Shown piece after piece: positions 24,900-36,274 of a DNA stretch of 64,000 nucleotides. Under the pieces are notes generated by a model, which did no database searches, was not told the origin of the DNA, and saw only the letters and a list, made by a program, of their open reading frames with translations. The position numbers and the translations under genes were made by a program. The stretch is from Dichotomocladium elegans (taxonomy: Eukaryota; Mucoromycota; Mucoromycetes; Mucorales; Lichtheimiaceae): contig JAIXMN010000002.1 in the NCBI GenBank assembly GCA_025716815.1, positions 1,860,001 through 1,924,000 of the forward strand, given 5' to 3'. Numbering within the stretch: position 1 is the stretch's first letter; the number at the start of each line of letters is the position of its first letter.

Positions 24900-27025
24900 C
24901 GTCAAAGCTACTTTTCTAGCTGTCTTTTTCTATTATTTCTCTAATCCATTCATCTCACATTTAATCGAATGAGATTCCACCGAACTTCTACCTTATGGCA
25001 GAGAGAATACTTCATCCTCAGGCATTGTACGAGGTGTTTCCTTATCGAGATCATTCAGTGGGTATTTTGTTGTGATTTTTAAGTTAAAGCCGAGATTTGG
25101 TATTTTTGACAAATCTTGCTTTTCGATGGAATGGACCAGTGTTTCAGACACATCTTCTTGTTGGCACGTCCATCACCACCCTGATTGAACATTTTGTGGC
25201 AAATTAGGCATTGAAAATATTGATGAAATGTCTTCTGGGTGTAGATATCGTTTAAATTTGAATTGATCAGGGAAAAGTGGGTGAACTTAATTTTTCATTT
25301 CCTGTAGTGGAAGGGCCGTCCGAATGCCATGCTCTTGTAATGCTTTTCAAGCAAGTTAAAACCAACAAGCATGGGAGACCGGAAACCGTTGCAAGCCTGC
25401 GAAACACCTGCGTTGAATTGTGTGTTCTTTTTATGACTCTCTCATTTTATTTCACCCGGAGTTGGCAGGTTGAAAACAAGGCCTTCTGGTATTTATATGC
25501 GTAATGAAGGCTGGTATATACAGCATCTGCTTGCTCTAAAAGCACGGCACCAGCAGCAATTGAGGATGGTCGATGAAGCATTCGTCAGCTGCGGCATTGT
25601 CTCTTCGAAAAGCACATGCAGCCCCTAGCTCCTCATGCAAAATGGCTGCTCTGACCAGTCTTTCACGAAAGGTGATGCGTATCTTGCGTGGTTTCTCTCC
25701 ACAACAAGGTCATTTCCTACTACCTCGTGCTGCTGTTGCTCCTTCAGCAGACCTGTGGAAGAAGATTTTACTCCAGGTCGACTATTATCCTGAGGAAATC
25801 GAGCCAACGCAGGTCTCTGCGGCTGTATTCCTACAGTTTCTTGGTGCTTTTCGTCTGGAATTTCTCCAGTAGGCTCTCGTGATGCAAGACCAAGTTCCAA
25901 CATCATTGCAATTTCCGAGACCCTCTTTTAGTTGCAGTTCAGAGGGTATATAAGTTTTGACAAATATGCACACATATTTGCAACATGATATGCAGATTCA
26001 ATAGAATAGGGATCTTCAACTCTCGATCAACGAAAATATCATTTCTCAAGACCTGGTCTTGCGATAGCTATTTTGGAGCAGCAATGTAGCCAGTGGTTTT
26101 GCTGCCATGCAGGCCGACATGGCGTCTGTGCGCAGAAGCGTTTCAGCCGTGGCCACCGGACGAGCACCAAAATACTTTTAAGCATCAATCGGCCATCAGC
26201 AACCTGGGATCGAGCATACCCTTGCTGAACCGGGGCCTGACCAACAACCATGGCATCGATCCTCGACACCGTCGTTCCCAGAATGCAAAACAGAAGACCC
26301 TTCCTCCAACCTTCTCCAGTCGCCTGTGTACGAGATGAGCCGAGGAGTAAAAAAATATCACACACTTGTGGACCGAATGGTCTGAAGGAATCAGCGACGG
26401 CTATGCAATACGTGTGATGGAGCGTCGTGTGGCCGCAGTGATGATGATTGCAAGTAGTTTAGCCGTCACTACAACAATCATCAAGGCGATTGAGCGATAT
26501 GCTAGAGCTCAAGGCATAAGCGAGAAAACAACCTCCGAGTTCCTCGCAAGCCGGCGTGTTAACCTTGGAATGCGTCTTAGAAGCTTCAGGCAATGAGGTA
26601 GGAGAGCTCATTTAAATGAAATATAGCTTAACCGGTTATTATCTGCCTTTAATGTTACTTTACTGAATATTTTATTCGCTTTAAAAAACTACCCTTAGGA
26701 AAAGAAGTTCATATTAATGGGGTGTTCATGGCGATGTGATATTTACAGGATAGAAGCAATATGATATTGCATAGTAATGATGTTATTTGGGTAAAGTCAG
26801 AAAAAATGCGTTGATGAAATGGGACACCAAATCACTCGAGGTACTGTAACACGGCACAATCCTTACCCAAGGAGGCAACGGCACATTCTAGGATCTTTTA
26901 TTCCGAAAGCTATTCCAACTTCAGCCTCTTTTTTTTTTTTTTTTCTGGAGCTTCTACTGGGAACACTCGTCTCTTTTTACATGTGTGTGTGTATGTGAAA
27001 CTCATTCACTGAAGTAAGTCGATGG
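24900..27025. other. Gene-poor, possibly transposon-derived
   Basis: About 2 kb with short open frames on both strands (for example 25277-25504 plus, 25625-25906 minus, 26366-26596 plus) but no domain I recognise. Position suggests part of it may be the eroded 5' end of the Helitron. A long poly-T tract lies near 26930-26944. Confidence 0.3.
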
Positions 27026-27256
27026 TCATGTCTTTTTGCTGATGAGGATTGAGACGAGGCACTGCCATGGCTTCTTTTGCGGAGTACTGGCGGGAATTGC
27101 GCATGCTATCAGATCTGTAAGCGGATCTTCCGGATATTCCGAAATATCGAGAGTCCAGTTGCAAATCATGCCCGCTCTAGTATCACCTTCGTCCTCAACC
27201 ACCCCCCCACGGTAATCAATCTCTCGGAAGTCTTCGGCGATAATAACCCGTGCCAT
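27026..27256 (-). pseudogene. Short open frame of unknown nature
   Basis: A 76-codon minus-strand frame with non-repetitive protein-like text (MARVIIAEDFREIDYRGG, GMICNWTLDISEYPEDPL) ending just before a poly-T tract. No family is recognised. It could be an exon or a gene fragment. A G7 run inside it makes the frame uncertain. Confidence 0.2.
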
Positions 27257-28220
27257 GTTGAGGCTTATTCAAGCTTTTGGATACATAGGTAGTATGGCAT
27301 GATAGATAAGAGCATGACCGGAGGAAGAAGGTGACCACACGTGCAAGCGCTAACGCGAGCTAGTTCTAGGGTTCACAAATACACATACTCACATACATAC
27401 ACATACACATACACGTATGCACACATGCACACGTACTCACGCACATAAAAGAAGATATAAGCTCATATCAGCTATGCGCGATAGATTCCGTCGGGCTATT
27501 GCTATGTCTGGCAAGCGCAATATTGAATGAAAGAGAGAAAGAGTCTCTGAAGACAAGAACCCATACACAACAAGGTCTCATGAAAAGACGTGTGGTTTTT
27601 TATTTGTGTGCGACTAGAAGAAAGAGAGGGAAAATAAATCCTCAAAGGGAGTTGTTGTGCAGTGGTGTATGGTCCCGGGGAGGGGAACTAGTCTACTACT
27701 ACCCTTTGCACATCACAGGATCAGTAAGCCTAGACCAACGGTGCTACACTGGACATAATAGAGATGTGAAAAGAACGTGATCAGATCGCCAGAGATTCCA
27801 CTACAAATGTACCGTATGACGAAACCTTTTTTTCATTAGAGTTTTATTTTATCATAGCTATGTGCAGGGTTCGACCGCTTATGCTTGGAGGGAGAGCAAA
27901 ATAATACTCGTATTTGTCTTCTATAGATAAGGGCGTAGCAGTATATCCAGCAAGGGAGGGGAAGAAACTGGAATATACACGGATGTCGCGGATCATGAAA
28001 AGGGTTGTTTGTGGTGTCTTTGGTATGTGTTGTGTGATACTGCATGAAAAATTTTGAATCGACGCCCGACTTATTTAAAGAACTTTTTCGTGATCGGCAG
28101 GAAGAAAATGAGAGGTAGCCCACCCAGATGGGTTCCATAAGAGGACGACAGGATATGATTTTTGGTTCTTTTTTTTTTTGTGGGTGCGCGCCGGATGGGA
28201 GGATGTGTCATAGTTTTTGC
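27257..28220. other. Intergenic region with CA-rich repeat
   Basis: Holds an imperfect (CA)n/(CACATA)n-type tract at about 27370-27435. No coding region is supported. Confidence 0.45.
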
Positions 28221-28628
28221 TTAGCAAGAGCGGTAGCCTAGGGAATAGAAGAAACATATAAGCCGGAAATCCAAGTTTCGCTGTAGGTATATACTTACCA
28301 CGGCTGCAGTCAGGACACCAGCTTGTCTCAAAGTAGCGGCGATGGATTAAACAATAGCTTCTGCCACGACCGCTACAGACATTGGCGGATTCCGTCTTCT
28401 CAATGGTGGCTTGGGTCTTATCCACACGAGTGCGTTGTTCGAAGCGGATAAATGTCATGGCTGTTTGAGCGTAAAGAATAAAAATGTGAGGAGAAAAGAG
28501 CAACACTATACATATGCAGAGAAAAACGGGTTTTTATAAAAAGATGAAATAATGGTAGTGGCTTAAACGCTGACGTGAAAAAAACCTTCCTACTTGCAAA
28601 TGAACCCGAGCAACGGATCACGAGCCAT
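28221..28628 (-). CDS. Small Cys-rich protein candidate (69 aa)
   Basis: Hypothetical. Three exons (28628-28598, 28460-28299, 28237-28221) with consistent phases give 69 aa starting MARDPLLGFISMTFIRFEQ and ending SRGYRSC. The second half is Cys- and Arg-rich: a Cys, then GRGRSYCLIHRRYFETSW, then CPDC and a terminal Cys. The CPDC knuckle could bind zinc. Intron 1 would have a GC donor (ATTT|GCAAGT); intron 2 has a good donor (GTAAGT) and acceptor (CCCTAG). An alternative start is the Met at the head of exon 2. I recognise no family. The gene could be a longer protein whose other exons I missed. Confidence 0.4.
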
Positions 28629-28764
28629 TGATATAAGGTTTGGTCATGGGGGGTTGGTTATGATAATGAAGCGGATTTACCCAGCCCCGGGACAGCATTT
28701 GTTTAACAAAAAAAAAAACCAGGTCCCCAAGAAAATATCCATAATTTGGTTCCTCATTTCCTTC

Positions 28765-29213
28765 TTAGGTTAGAACTAGAAATACAAGCTCGGTAGGATC
28801 AAAGGGAAATAGAGGTGTTGGTTTGGTATCCTGCGGCCAATCCCTCGTCACGGTGACGAGAAAATTCAAGTATGTGAGTAGCAGCGGAGGACCATAACTC
28901 TTCGGTTCGTCAACAAGCAGGTTGTTATTCCTTGACTCTTTTGGCAAGTTATTTTTCTTAGGCTCAACCGGCCAATGGACTATCCTCTAATAGCGGATAT
29001 ATCATATCTGATCAGATACGAATCAGCAGAGGGTATTGTGATGTTTTGAGTTATGTTGCATTCAAGCAACAGGGATCTATATATACCACTGTACCTAATA
29101 ATGCTGATAGTTCCCACCAAAACAATGATCACAAGAAGACATTTGCTTTTTGCGATCTCTAAGCATCTTGCTATGCACTTTCTTGCTTTCTTTACTCGAG
29201 TTTCTGTTTCCAT
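28765..29213 (-). CDS. Possible small single-pass membrane protein
   Basis: Two exons (29213-29095, 28984-28765) join in phase to 112 aa. The N-terminus is basic (METETRVKKARKCIARC) and is followed by a hydrophobic stretch (CLLVIIVLVGTISII, about residues 25-39), which would suit a type II membrane anchor. The exon-2 part is polar and Pro-rich (WPVEPKKNNLPKESRNN, PQDTKPTPLFPFDPTEL). No family is recognised and the acceptor (TAGAG) is not the first AG, so the model is weak. Without splicing the first frame ends at 28980. Confidence 0.27.
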
Positions 29214-29419
29214 TATTATTCGACTTTACCGTGTTGAAGAGTGAATATGGTTCATTGCCCAGAGATCCACGCGGTAATAAACGCGTATCATTCCTTCGAA
29301 TGAGATGGGATACCTACGTATAAGGTATCTTAAGTCATTTAAATGGTTCAAATTCTTTTTTGCTCTTATGCTATGGTCCTACTGGAAGACCGATGACACA
29401 TTCATTATAGAGACAACGT

Positions 29420-31095
29420 GATTATTATTTTCAAAAATAAATTTCGGAAGGGCGGACAAGAAGGCCGAGACATACGCGTTAGTCAACGGAAAATATCATC
29501 CCCCTTTTTACTCTTTAAATTTAGCCCGAAGGCAGCTAGTTGTGCCATTGCGGTAACGATGGTGGAGTAGGGAAGAAAGGAAGGATTCAAAACTGTTGAG
29601 CGACGACGGCGGAAGGATTGGAGGAAGGAACGGCGACGGGCTAACAACAGAAACGGCAGAAGCATAGGGGGAAGCAGACGAACAAAAGCACCTCGGCGAA
29701 GCCATGGTGGGAGACCTGCGCGGATGCAGCCAAACCACAGTCCCATACCCTCTCCTCTCGAGGCACTTGAGAGGGGCTGATATCGTTATCTACAGAGGAT
29801 CCGGAATATTAGAAGATTGCAGAGTGGAACAGGTCGATATGATAGCGTAACCTATTGCTTTTTACTTTACTCTTGGAAAACTGACCAAAACTGCTCGATC
29901 GGATTGCGCTCAGGCGAGTATCGTGGAAGATAAGCACACCGATATTCTCGACACTCGATGTGTTTAGCGATATCCTCAACCTTATGGATAGGTGGATTAT
30001 CCATTACGAAATAATGGCACTTCATATATTCATACTTATCCATCTCGTCCTTCGTAGCCTCAAAGAATATGAGATAATGTCCAGTTTCAGTTCCTCTGCT
30101 CGCAACTTCAGATTGACTTGCCCTCTTTCTTTTCTTGGATGGTGGCTGTGGGAGTCTCAATGACACCTGATGCTGAAATTACTCCCAAGATTGTGGTTGT
30201 CTTGGGTATTGTGACCACTCCAGGAACCTCTTTCTTGGACCATGCCATGGTGCGTTTCATATTAATATGGAATCCAAACTCACCAAGAAAAAAAACAGTT
30301 TCTTCTGAAGTCGATGTCGGTCCTGTTTGCGCACCCAGTCAAGACGCTCTTGGATCCTCATAACACTATTCCTGTCTACAGGCTGAAATCGAGCCATTTT
30401 CAATGACAAGTTGCACCCGTTTTTTCATAAATGGATGGAGTGTCGTTTTAGATACGTTGAAACCCTCAAATCTTTGAAGCAGTTGCTCCATCAGCTGCTC
30501 TCGAACAATGGATGGATTCTCATCGATGGATTCTAAATAACGCTCTTATGCTCTTCATTGAGAATACGCGAACGACCCCTCGCTTTAGGTTTCTTAAAGA
30601 TGCTGCCAGGGTTTTTCTCGTACTGTAATGCCCATCGCTGGGACGAATGCACGTGGATTCCTAGCTGTTTTGCAGCAACTGATGCACTCATGACCTTCTC
30701 AGACATCAGTTTGAAAATCTGACCTTGTTCTTGATCAGTGTATACGCTGCGTAACTGCGCTTGATCCCCGCTTTTTTCATCCGAATATCTGTATCCTTTC
30801 GCTTGGGAATGTGTGTGGTAGTAAGATCAGAATTATCTTTGCAAGATATGTCATGCAGATATGCAGTGCGAGAACAAACGGATTGCAGAGAGTACGTTTC
30901 TTCATCAACGGCATGACCTTGGCCATCTTCGTAAAAAAATAGATTGCTCAATTCAGAATGTAAAAGTGTATAAGAGAAAGAGTCAAAAGGACGAGATGGA
31001 TTTGCCAAGCGACATCTTACCGTGTATGCATCTGGCATTTGATTTGTGATCTTGCGACTTCAGAGCTGGCAGGGGGTGCGATTTTGGAAAATGGT
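29420..31095 (-). mobile_element. Tc1-like element, copy B (dead, inverted relative to copy A)
   Basis: Minus-strand copy. The 5' end (31095-31035) has the shared terminal segment (CCCTGCCAGCTCTGAAGTCG). Relic text: MPDAYTVRCRLANPSRPFDS, ENPSIVREQLMEQLLQRFEG, RIQERLDWVRKQDRHRLQKK, EFGFHINMKRTMAWSK, YFVMDNPPIHKVEDIAK and ECREYRCAYLPRYSPERNPI, then EQFWSVFQE, which is a better-preserved C-terminus than in copy A. It shares the frame break before ENPSIVREQ and the one before SLRLPQPPSKKRKR with copy A, and has an 8-T run where copy A has 7. A deletion removes part of the N-terminal region relative to copy A. The 3' tail lies at 29790-29420. Confidence 0.8.
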
Positions 31096-33985
31096 GTATG
31101 TTTCAAATCAGGATATAAAATCATCGGCTGTTTTCCATTAACTGTGGATAACCGCTTTTTAAGGTGAGAAATATTGACAACTGGCGTTCATAATGAGGCG
31201 AGGACAGATACGACGATCGTCTCGTCGAGTATTTACTTCAGATGAGACACTTTGTCCTCTTTTATTCACATAGTAAGTCCGCCCACAGACCAAAAGGATC
31301 ACATCAATTACAGCCACCATCCAAACTAGTGCCTTCTTGAGTTACCGGGGGTAAGGGACCCAATTATGCTCATAGAAGACAGCGAAAATAAAACATGGGT
31401 GGATGTTTGAATCAATATGGCTCTTTGTCAGTTGGTTGACTGATGGGACACAACCCATGTGTTGTGTTGCAATAAAGCACGGAAAGACGACTTGGACTTG
31501 TGTTTCCGTAGCGCACAATAGCCCCATGACTACACGGAAGTTACTATGCACATAATCCGCACCTTCCATAAAGGGCGATGTCCCAGATTTCGTTCACCCG
31601 TTATCGTCATGTCAGGTGCTTTTTCTCTCTTGACCACCACCACCCAACACTTTTTTGTTTTTGTTTTGTTGAGGATTTCATGATCACATTATTATTATTA
31701 TTATTATTATTTGGTGAAAAGGTTATTAGATATAGGTATAGTACCTTCATAATTTACAGGCTGATCTGAGCATCTGCTACGTTTGTTTATATATGCGCCG
31801 TGCACGCCCTGCTCCTCTTTTTTCTTTACACGACAAATATCCAAAGCAAAGCACGCTGACACTGTGAAAAAAGAACGGAGAAAAAATACCTGTGCTTTTT
31901 GTTGCTATGTATTGCAGAAGTCGCACCAGTGCTTGCACCAGCCCTACAGGTGTGAAGAGCCCCGTTTTGTTTACCGTTCCTTTCTGAGAAGCTCGTGTTA
32001 CACGTTTGGTTTCCGTGCACAAGATCACATGACACCTGCTCTGTGGCAGCGGCACCCCAACAGACCGTGCTTTCTCGGCGATCTCGCTTCACCGTCTGCC
32101 TTCAAAAAACGATTTTACCTTGTTTGTGCGCAACTGGACTTTTTTCACACTGTTTTATCTGAGCGCCCCTATATGACCATTTCTTTGTTGTGAGGCCAAG
32201 GAGCGAAGACGATGGATTATCTCTTGTTATGTGCTGTTCATGTGCGCGTTGTGACAATGGGTCATATTGATTTAGTGTCTCTTAAAATCCTCCCCCTTAC
32301 TCTCTTGTTTACCCCATGCATCAGCGGGATCGGATGTTCCCATTAAATGAAAGAGGATTTTATTAGTGATACAGGAAGTTACTGCAAATACCTTTTCTGA
32401 TGGAACCAACGTTTAACTGAAATCTTCACAAGCGCCTTGGTGTATTTTCACCATAACTCGAATGGCCCTTGGTATCCGAGCTAAGATCCGCATGACAACG
32501 ACTGCTGTGCTGGAGTTCAATTGACTATAAGCTCACTGACGCACTAGTTGGAATAGAATGCTCCTGTGGGTTGCAGACGGGCGTCATCCTCCGGAAATGG
32601 TGGAAAGAGGCTCATGGGATGTCCCACACACGGACAAAATATTTGGAACGTATGTTTTCATTGATGAAACTCTTATGCAGCACCGCGGACTGTGCAAATG
32701 TTACTAAAAGAAGAGGTCCGCCCCCCTGGGTGAGTTCGTTCAGCACACCCTTGTGGGCATTTTTATGCAGCTTTGATCAGCTTCCCTTTTTTTTTACTGT
32801 AAAGAAAACCCTCCTACAGCCGAGGTGACATTTGGAAGACCGAAAGGTCGCACAAGTCAGGGCTTTTTTGTTTTATCTACGCACTCCGCCTGGATGGAAT
32901 TAAATGGCGCATCAATTCAACAGCAGGAAAAAAAGACAGAAAGCTGGTCCGCATTTGCGTGCTCGTATTACCGAAATGGACATATCGAATGCATTTTGAT
33001 GTGCATGTTATTTTATATAAGATAAATGGATGGGCTGTATCTCTCTCTGTCTGTCTGTCTCTTTGCTTAGATAAGGGCCATTTGGAGTAAATAGAAAAGA
33101 TCGGGTGGAAAGAGGAGAATAAAACTCGCAGATAGAGAGAGACGTGGGAATCCTGAACTGTGGAAAACGGCCCCTGGCTTATCTAAAATAAACGAGCACG
33201 GACATTGATCTGCTCTTCGGTCCCAGGACCATTCCACGTTTGAATGAGCAAAATAATGTTGGCCGGTATTTTTGCTTACACCTGTCGAATGGGGGGGGAA
33301 GCGTTTAGCATTTCCTCAGGAAACGCGTTCAGTTGTCAAACTTGTCAAAGATGGGATTCGACGAAGCAGAAAAAAAAACGAGTGGTTGGTTGATGTAAAA
33401 GAACCAATCAGAGGATGGTGTAACCTTGTTCAGTTTCTTTTTATCGTTGAATAGACATCCGGGAGAAGGGGAGGGGATGACGGACATTGCATGGGAATTA
33501 GTTAGAGGGAACGCAGGTTTGTACTGTTCGCTCTTGATCCACGCGCACGCACGGGATTTGTCCTGCGAGTGTGGATTAAAAACAATAGCCTATAGCAGCA
33601 TCAATGATATCATTGTCGTCTTAGAATTGTGAAACATTGCATCGCGCAGAGCTAGCCTGTCCGGGGTCAGGAAGGTGTGACACGGCGGATGCGGTGTGAA
33701 TGCGTGGGTGCATTCAGCCAGTCTATCTTATCATGACCCGAAGAGATTGCGTAAACGTTGGAGATGGTGGAATATATTAGTGGTAACTGACAGGAGCAGT
33801 AGTAATACAGGTAGTAATGGAAATAGTAGTAATAGTAGTACAGGGAGGGGGAGAAAGGTTTTAGGCTGATTGTCTCTATGCGCCTGAATTAGAGAAAGAG
33901 GTAGGATACAAGGAGTGTGCATTGTGTCGTGTAAAAGAATATACAATGATGGGGGGGGTATTGCGCTACTGCGAAAAAATGCATT
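31096..33985. other. Long gene-poor region
   Basis: Nearly 2.9 kb without a supported gene, RNA gene or transposon. It contains a (TTA)n microsatellite at about 31688-31711, polypurine tracts and many short open frames of low-complexity composition. Confidence 0.4.
31688..31711. repeat. (TTA)n microsatellite
   Basis: About eight trinucleotide units in a gene-poor region. Confidence 0.9.
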
Positions 33986-34483
33986 CTAGACTTGCCAAGT
34001 GGGCGATAAGGGCTGGATAGGTTCAAGAAGGGATTGCCGAAGCTTCTTGCGATGGACTTCCCATTCAACCTCAATTTCTTCGTCTACCTCATCCAGGGCT
34101 GAGCCGAGAACGAACCTAACGTTATCTGCGAGTGACATGGGTTGTTGAGGCTGTTTTTGTTGATAATGGTGATCCGGACTGGCGCACATGTACGATGTCA
34201 AAAAGGTGGCATGCGGAGGAGGCGTCGGGGGCTGTTGAAGCGACGACTCGTCAGAGGAGGATGAGTAGCGTGGTTCGTCATCAAAGCCTACGACGCTATC
34301 AACTGTCGATGCGCTGCTCTTTCGATGCGAGGTGGTGCTTATGATGGCCGAGAGGCGATGACGCACGCGTGCAGCGGATGACTCGACCGAAGCACTTGCT
34401 CGTTTGTCATTTACAGCGAAGCGGTCATCGGTGGAGGATCGTTTTTTAAGGGAAGGAGTATTGAACAGATTCCCGAAAGGCAT
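33986..34483 (-). CDS. Hypothetical Ser-rich protein
   Basis: Single-exon frame of 165 aa. It is Ser/Thr- and Pro/Gln-rich (SLKKRSSTDD, DEPRYSSSSDESSLQQPP, QQKQPQQP), probably disordered, with one more ordered acidic-to-basic stretch near the C-terminus (NVRFVLGSALDEVDEEIEVE, then WEVHRKKLRQSLLEPIQP). KKRSS and RRLS-like sites could be phosphorylated. No family is recognised. The composition and clean Met-to-stop frame favour a real gene, but an exon of a larger gene is possible. Confidence 0.5.
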   Translation of the reverse strand: MPFGNLFNTPSLKKRSSTDDRFAVNDKRASASVESSAARVRHRLSAIISTTSHRKSSASTVDSVVGFDDEPRYSSSSDESSLQQPPTPPPHATFLTSYMCASPDHHYQQKQPQQPMSLADNVRFVLGSALDEVDEEIEVEWEVHRKKLRQSLLEPIQPLSPTWQV

Positions 34484-35508
34484 GTGAGACGAAAGAAGGA
34501 AGAGGGGATGATGTGCGGAAAACAGAATGAGAACGGCTTATAAAATGAGGGAGAGAGAAAGTGAACGTTTCACCGGCGTGGATAACATTTTGGTTATCCG
34601 CTTTTCCGAAGCTTTGGTGCCTTCCAGACACACCCGTGCACCGCCTAAGGTGAATAAGGTCACACAACATGACTGAGAGACAGGGGCTTGCCAAGGCAAT
34701 GGCGTAGAAATTCCTCTGGTATCCAGTGCAAGTACATGGTCGCAATAGAAGCAGGTACAGCCAAATCCAGAGTATCCGCAGCCAACTTGACGCATAATCG
34801 GATGATAGGACCCGTCCCAACCTAGCTTTTTTGATCATTCTACCCAACATAAAGGTGGGCGGATGCATATCCGTGCCATGACCAATATATGTGATTCCCA
34901 TTGAACTGATTAAGGGTCCCAACGTTTGATTTCACGGATAAACGTATTTCTACTTTGGCATTGCCTAGTTTGAGAAAAAAGCCGATAGCCCCCCCCCATG
35001 CCCCCTCCCGCGATCGGCCCGGCTCTTTATCCGTTCAGACATTCTAATATGCAAGTTTCTTTTGCGAAGAATAGCAAGAGCATTCGGAGAAGGGTGAAGG
35101 TTTGCCTTGGGACCTGACTAACATCTACATTATGAAAAATATATACATAATATGCACCTTCCCGATTCGGTGTCTCGGCATGCTTCCATGGAGCGGCCCA
35201 CGTGTTGTCGCATTCATCTGTTATTGCTGGTGGGGTTCCCTTGCACATACACACATAAAAAGAAAAACAACGTGGTCTTGCGGATATCTCATCTGACAGA
35301 ATAATGTATCACTTGAGAATGTGCCGAACGATAAACTCGTTATTGACGAGAGGATCTGCTTAGCAACTCCGAATGGCTTAGCGCTGCTCTCAGATTGGGG
35401 GAAAAGGGAAGGTAAGGTAAATTACCCGCCCAGAGAGACAGAGAGGGGAGAGAGGCAGAGAGAGAGAAAGACAGAGGAGGAGATACAAACGGCTTTGCAC
35501 ATTACGCG
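34484..35508. other. Intergenic region upstream of SmD1
   Basis: About 1 kb. A 158-codon minus frame (34446-34922) overlaps the Ser-rich ORF's 5' end and shows no domain. There is a purine-rich (GAGA) tract at about 35430-35480 just before SmD1, a common promoter-proximal feature here. Otherwise I see nothing. Confidence 0.4.
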
Positions 35509-36274
35509 ATGAAGTTGGTTCGGTAGGTCTGCATATACAGATATATAGATTGCTTCTTCTCTCTCTCTGCCATCTCTGCATTAGCCAATGAGTACTTCCT
35601 ACGACTCACCGACGGAATATTGTCCGGAGCTGGGAAGAGGGGGAAAAGAAGTGTGAAAAACAGACGCGTCAACACTTAATCCGTAATGAATCGATCCGGT
35701 TGATCTATATTAACGACATTACACATTCGCCATAGATTTTTGATGAAACTGAATAATGAGACGGTTTCCGTCGAATTAAAAAACGGCACGGTGGTGAACG
35801 GCACCATTACGGGTACGATGAAGGACGATTAAAACGAGACATCGATTTTTAGCTGATCTTCTTTTGTTCCCCCTCCTCCACGCCTCTATATCACGTTCTG
35901 TCAGGCGTCGATATGAGCATGAATACACATTTGAAGACGGTCAAGATGACTGTGAAAAACCGAGACCCGATCAGTCTCGATTCTCTGAGCATCCGTGGTA
36001 ACAATATCCGGTGTGTAATCCTGCCCGACAGTTTACCGTTGGACACGCTTTTGATTGATGATTCGCCCAAAGCAAAATCAAAGAAAAAGGACGGTAAAGT
36101 ATTTGCCATGCACCGCAGGAGGGAAGGGGGGGCATGAACGGCAGCAGCAGGAGCAGCAGCAGCAAAGGTTAGATAGAGTCTCATCTGCATGACTGTGTAG
36201 GCCCTGCCGGACGAGGACGTGGCCGTGGAGGCGTTGTCCCACGTGGTCGTGGCAGAGGAAGAGGCAGGCGCTAA
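35509..36274 (+). CDS. SMD1: Small nuclear ribonucleoprotein Sm D1
   Basis: Core Sm-ring protein of spliceosomal U1, U2, U4 and U5 snRNPs. Four exons (35509-35522, 35736-35812, 35905-36093, 36201-36274) give 117 aa, close to the 119 aa of human SmD1. Exon 1 is 14 nt and codes only MKLV plus two bases. The rest reads [20 protein letters not shown] (Sm1 motif), [15 protein letters not shown], then [20 protein letters not shown] (Sm2 motif) and an RG-rich tail ([19 protein letters not shown]), which in this family is arginine-methylated and binds SMN. Every family landmark is present in order. Confidence 0.96.

Noticed and set aside
27370..27435. CA-rich tandem tract considered as a CRISPR-like or satellite array.
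   Set aside because: Short, imperfect dinucleotide-type repeat without spacers; simple microsatellite in a eukaryote.
27860..27885. A GGGTTCGACC stretch like a tRNA T-arm.
   Set aside because: No A box or acceptor pairing at the right distance; no tRNA was found in the window by eye.
34446..34922. A 158-codon minus frame next to the Ser-rich ORF.
   Set aside because: No domain, overlaps the 5' end of the more convincing Ser-rich frame, composition looks random.
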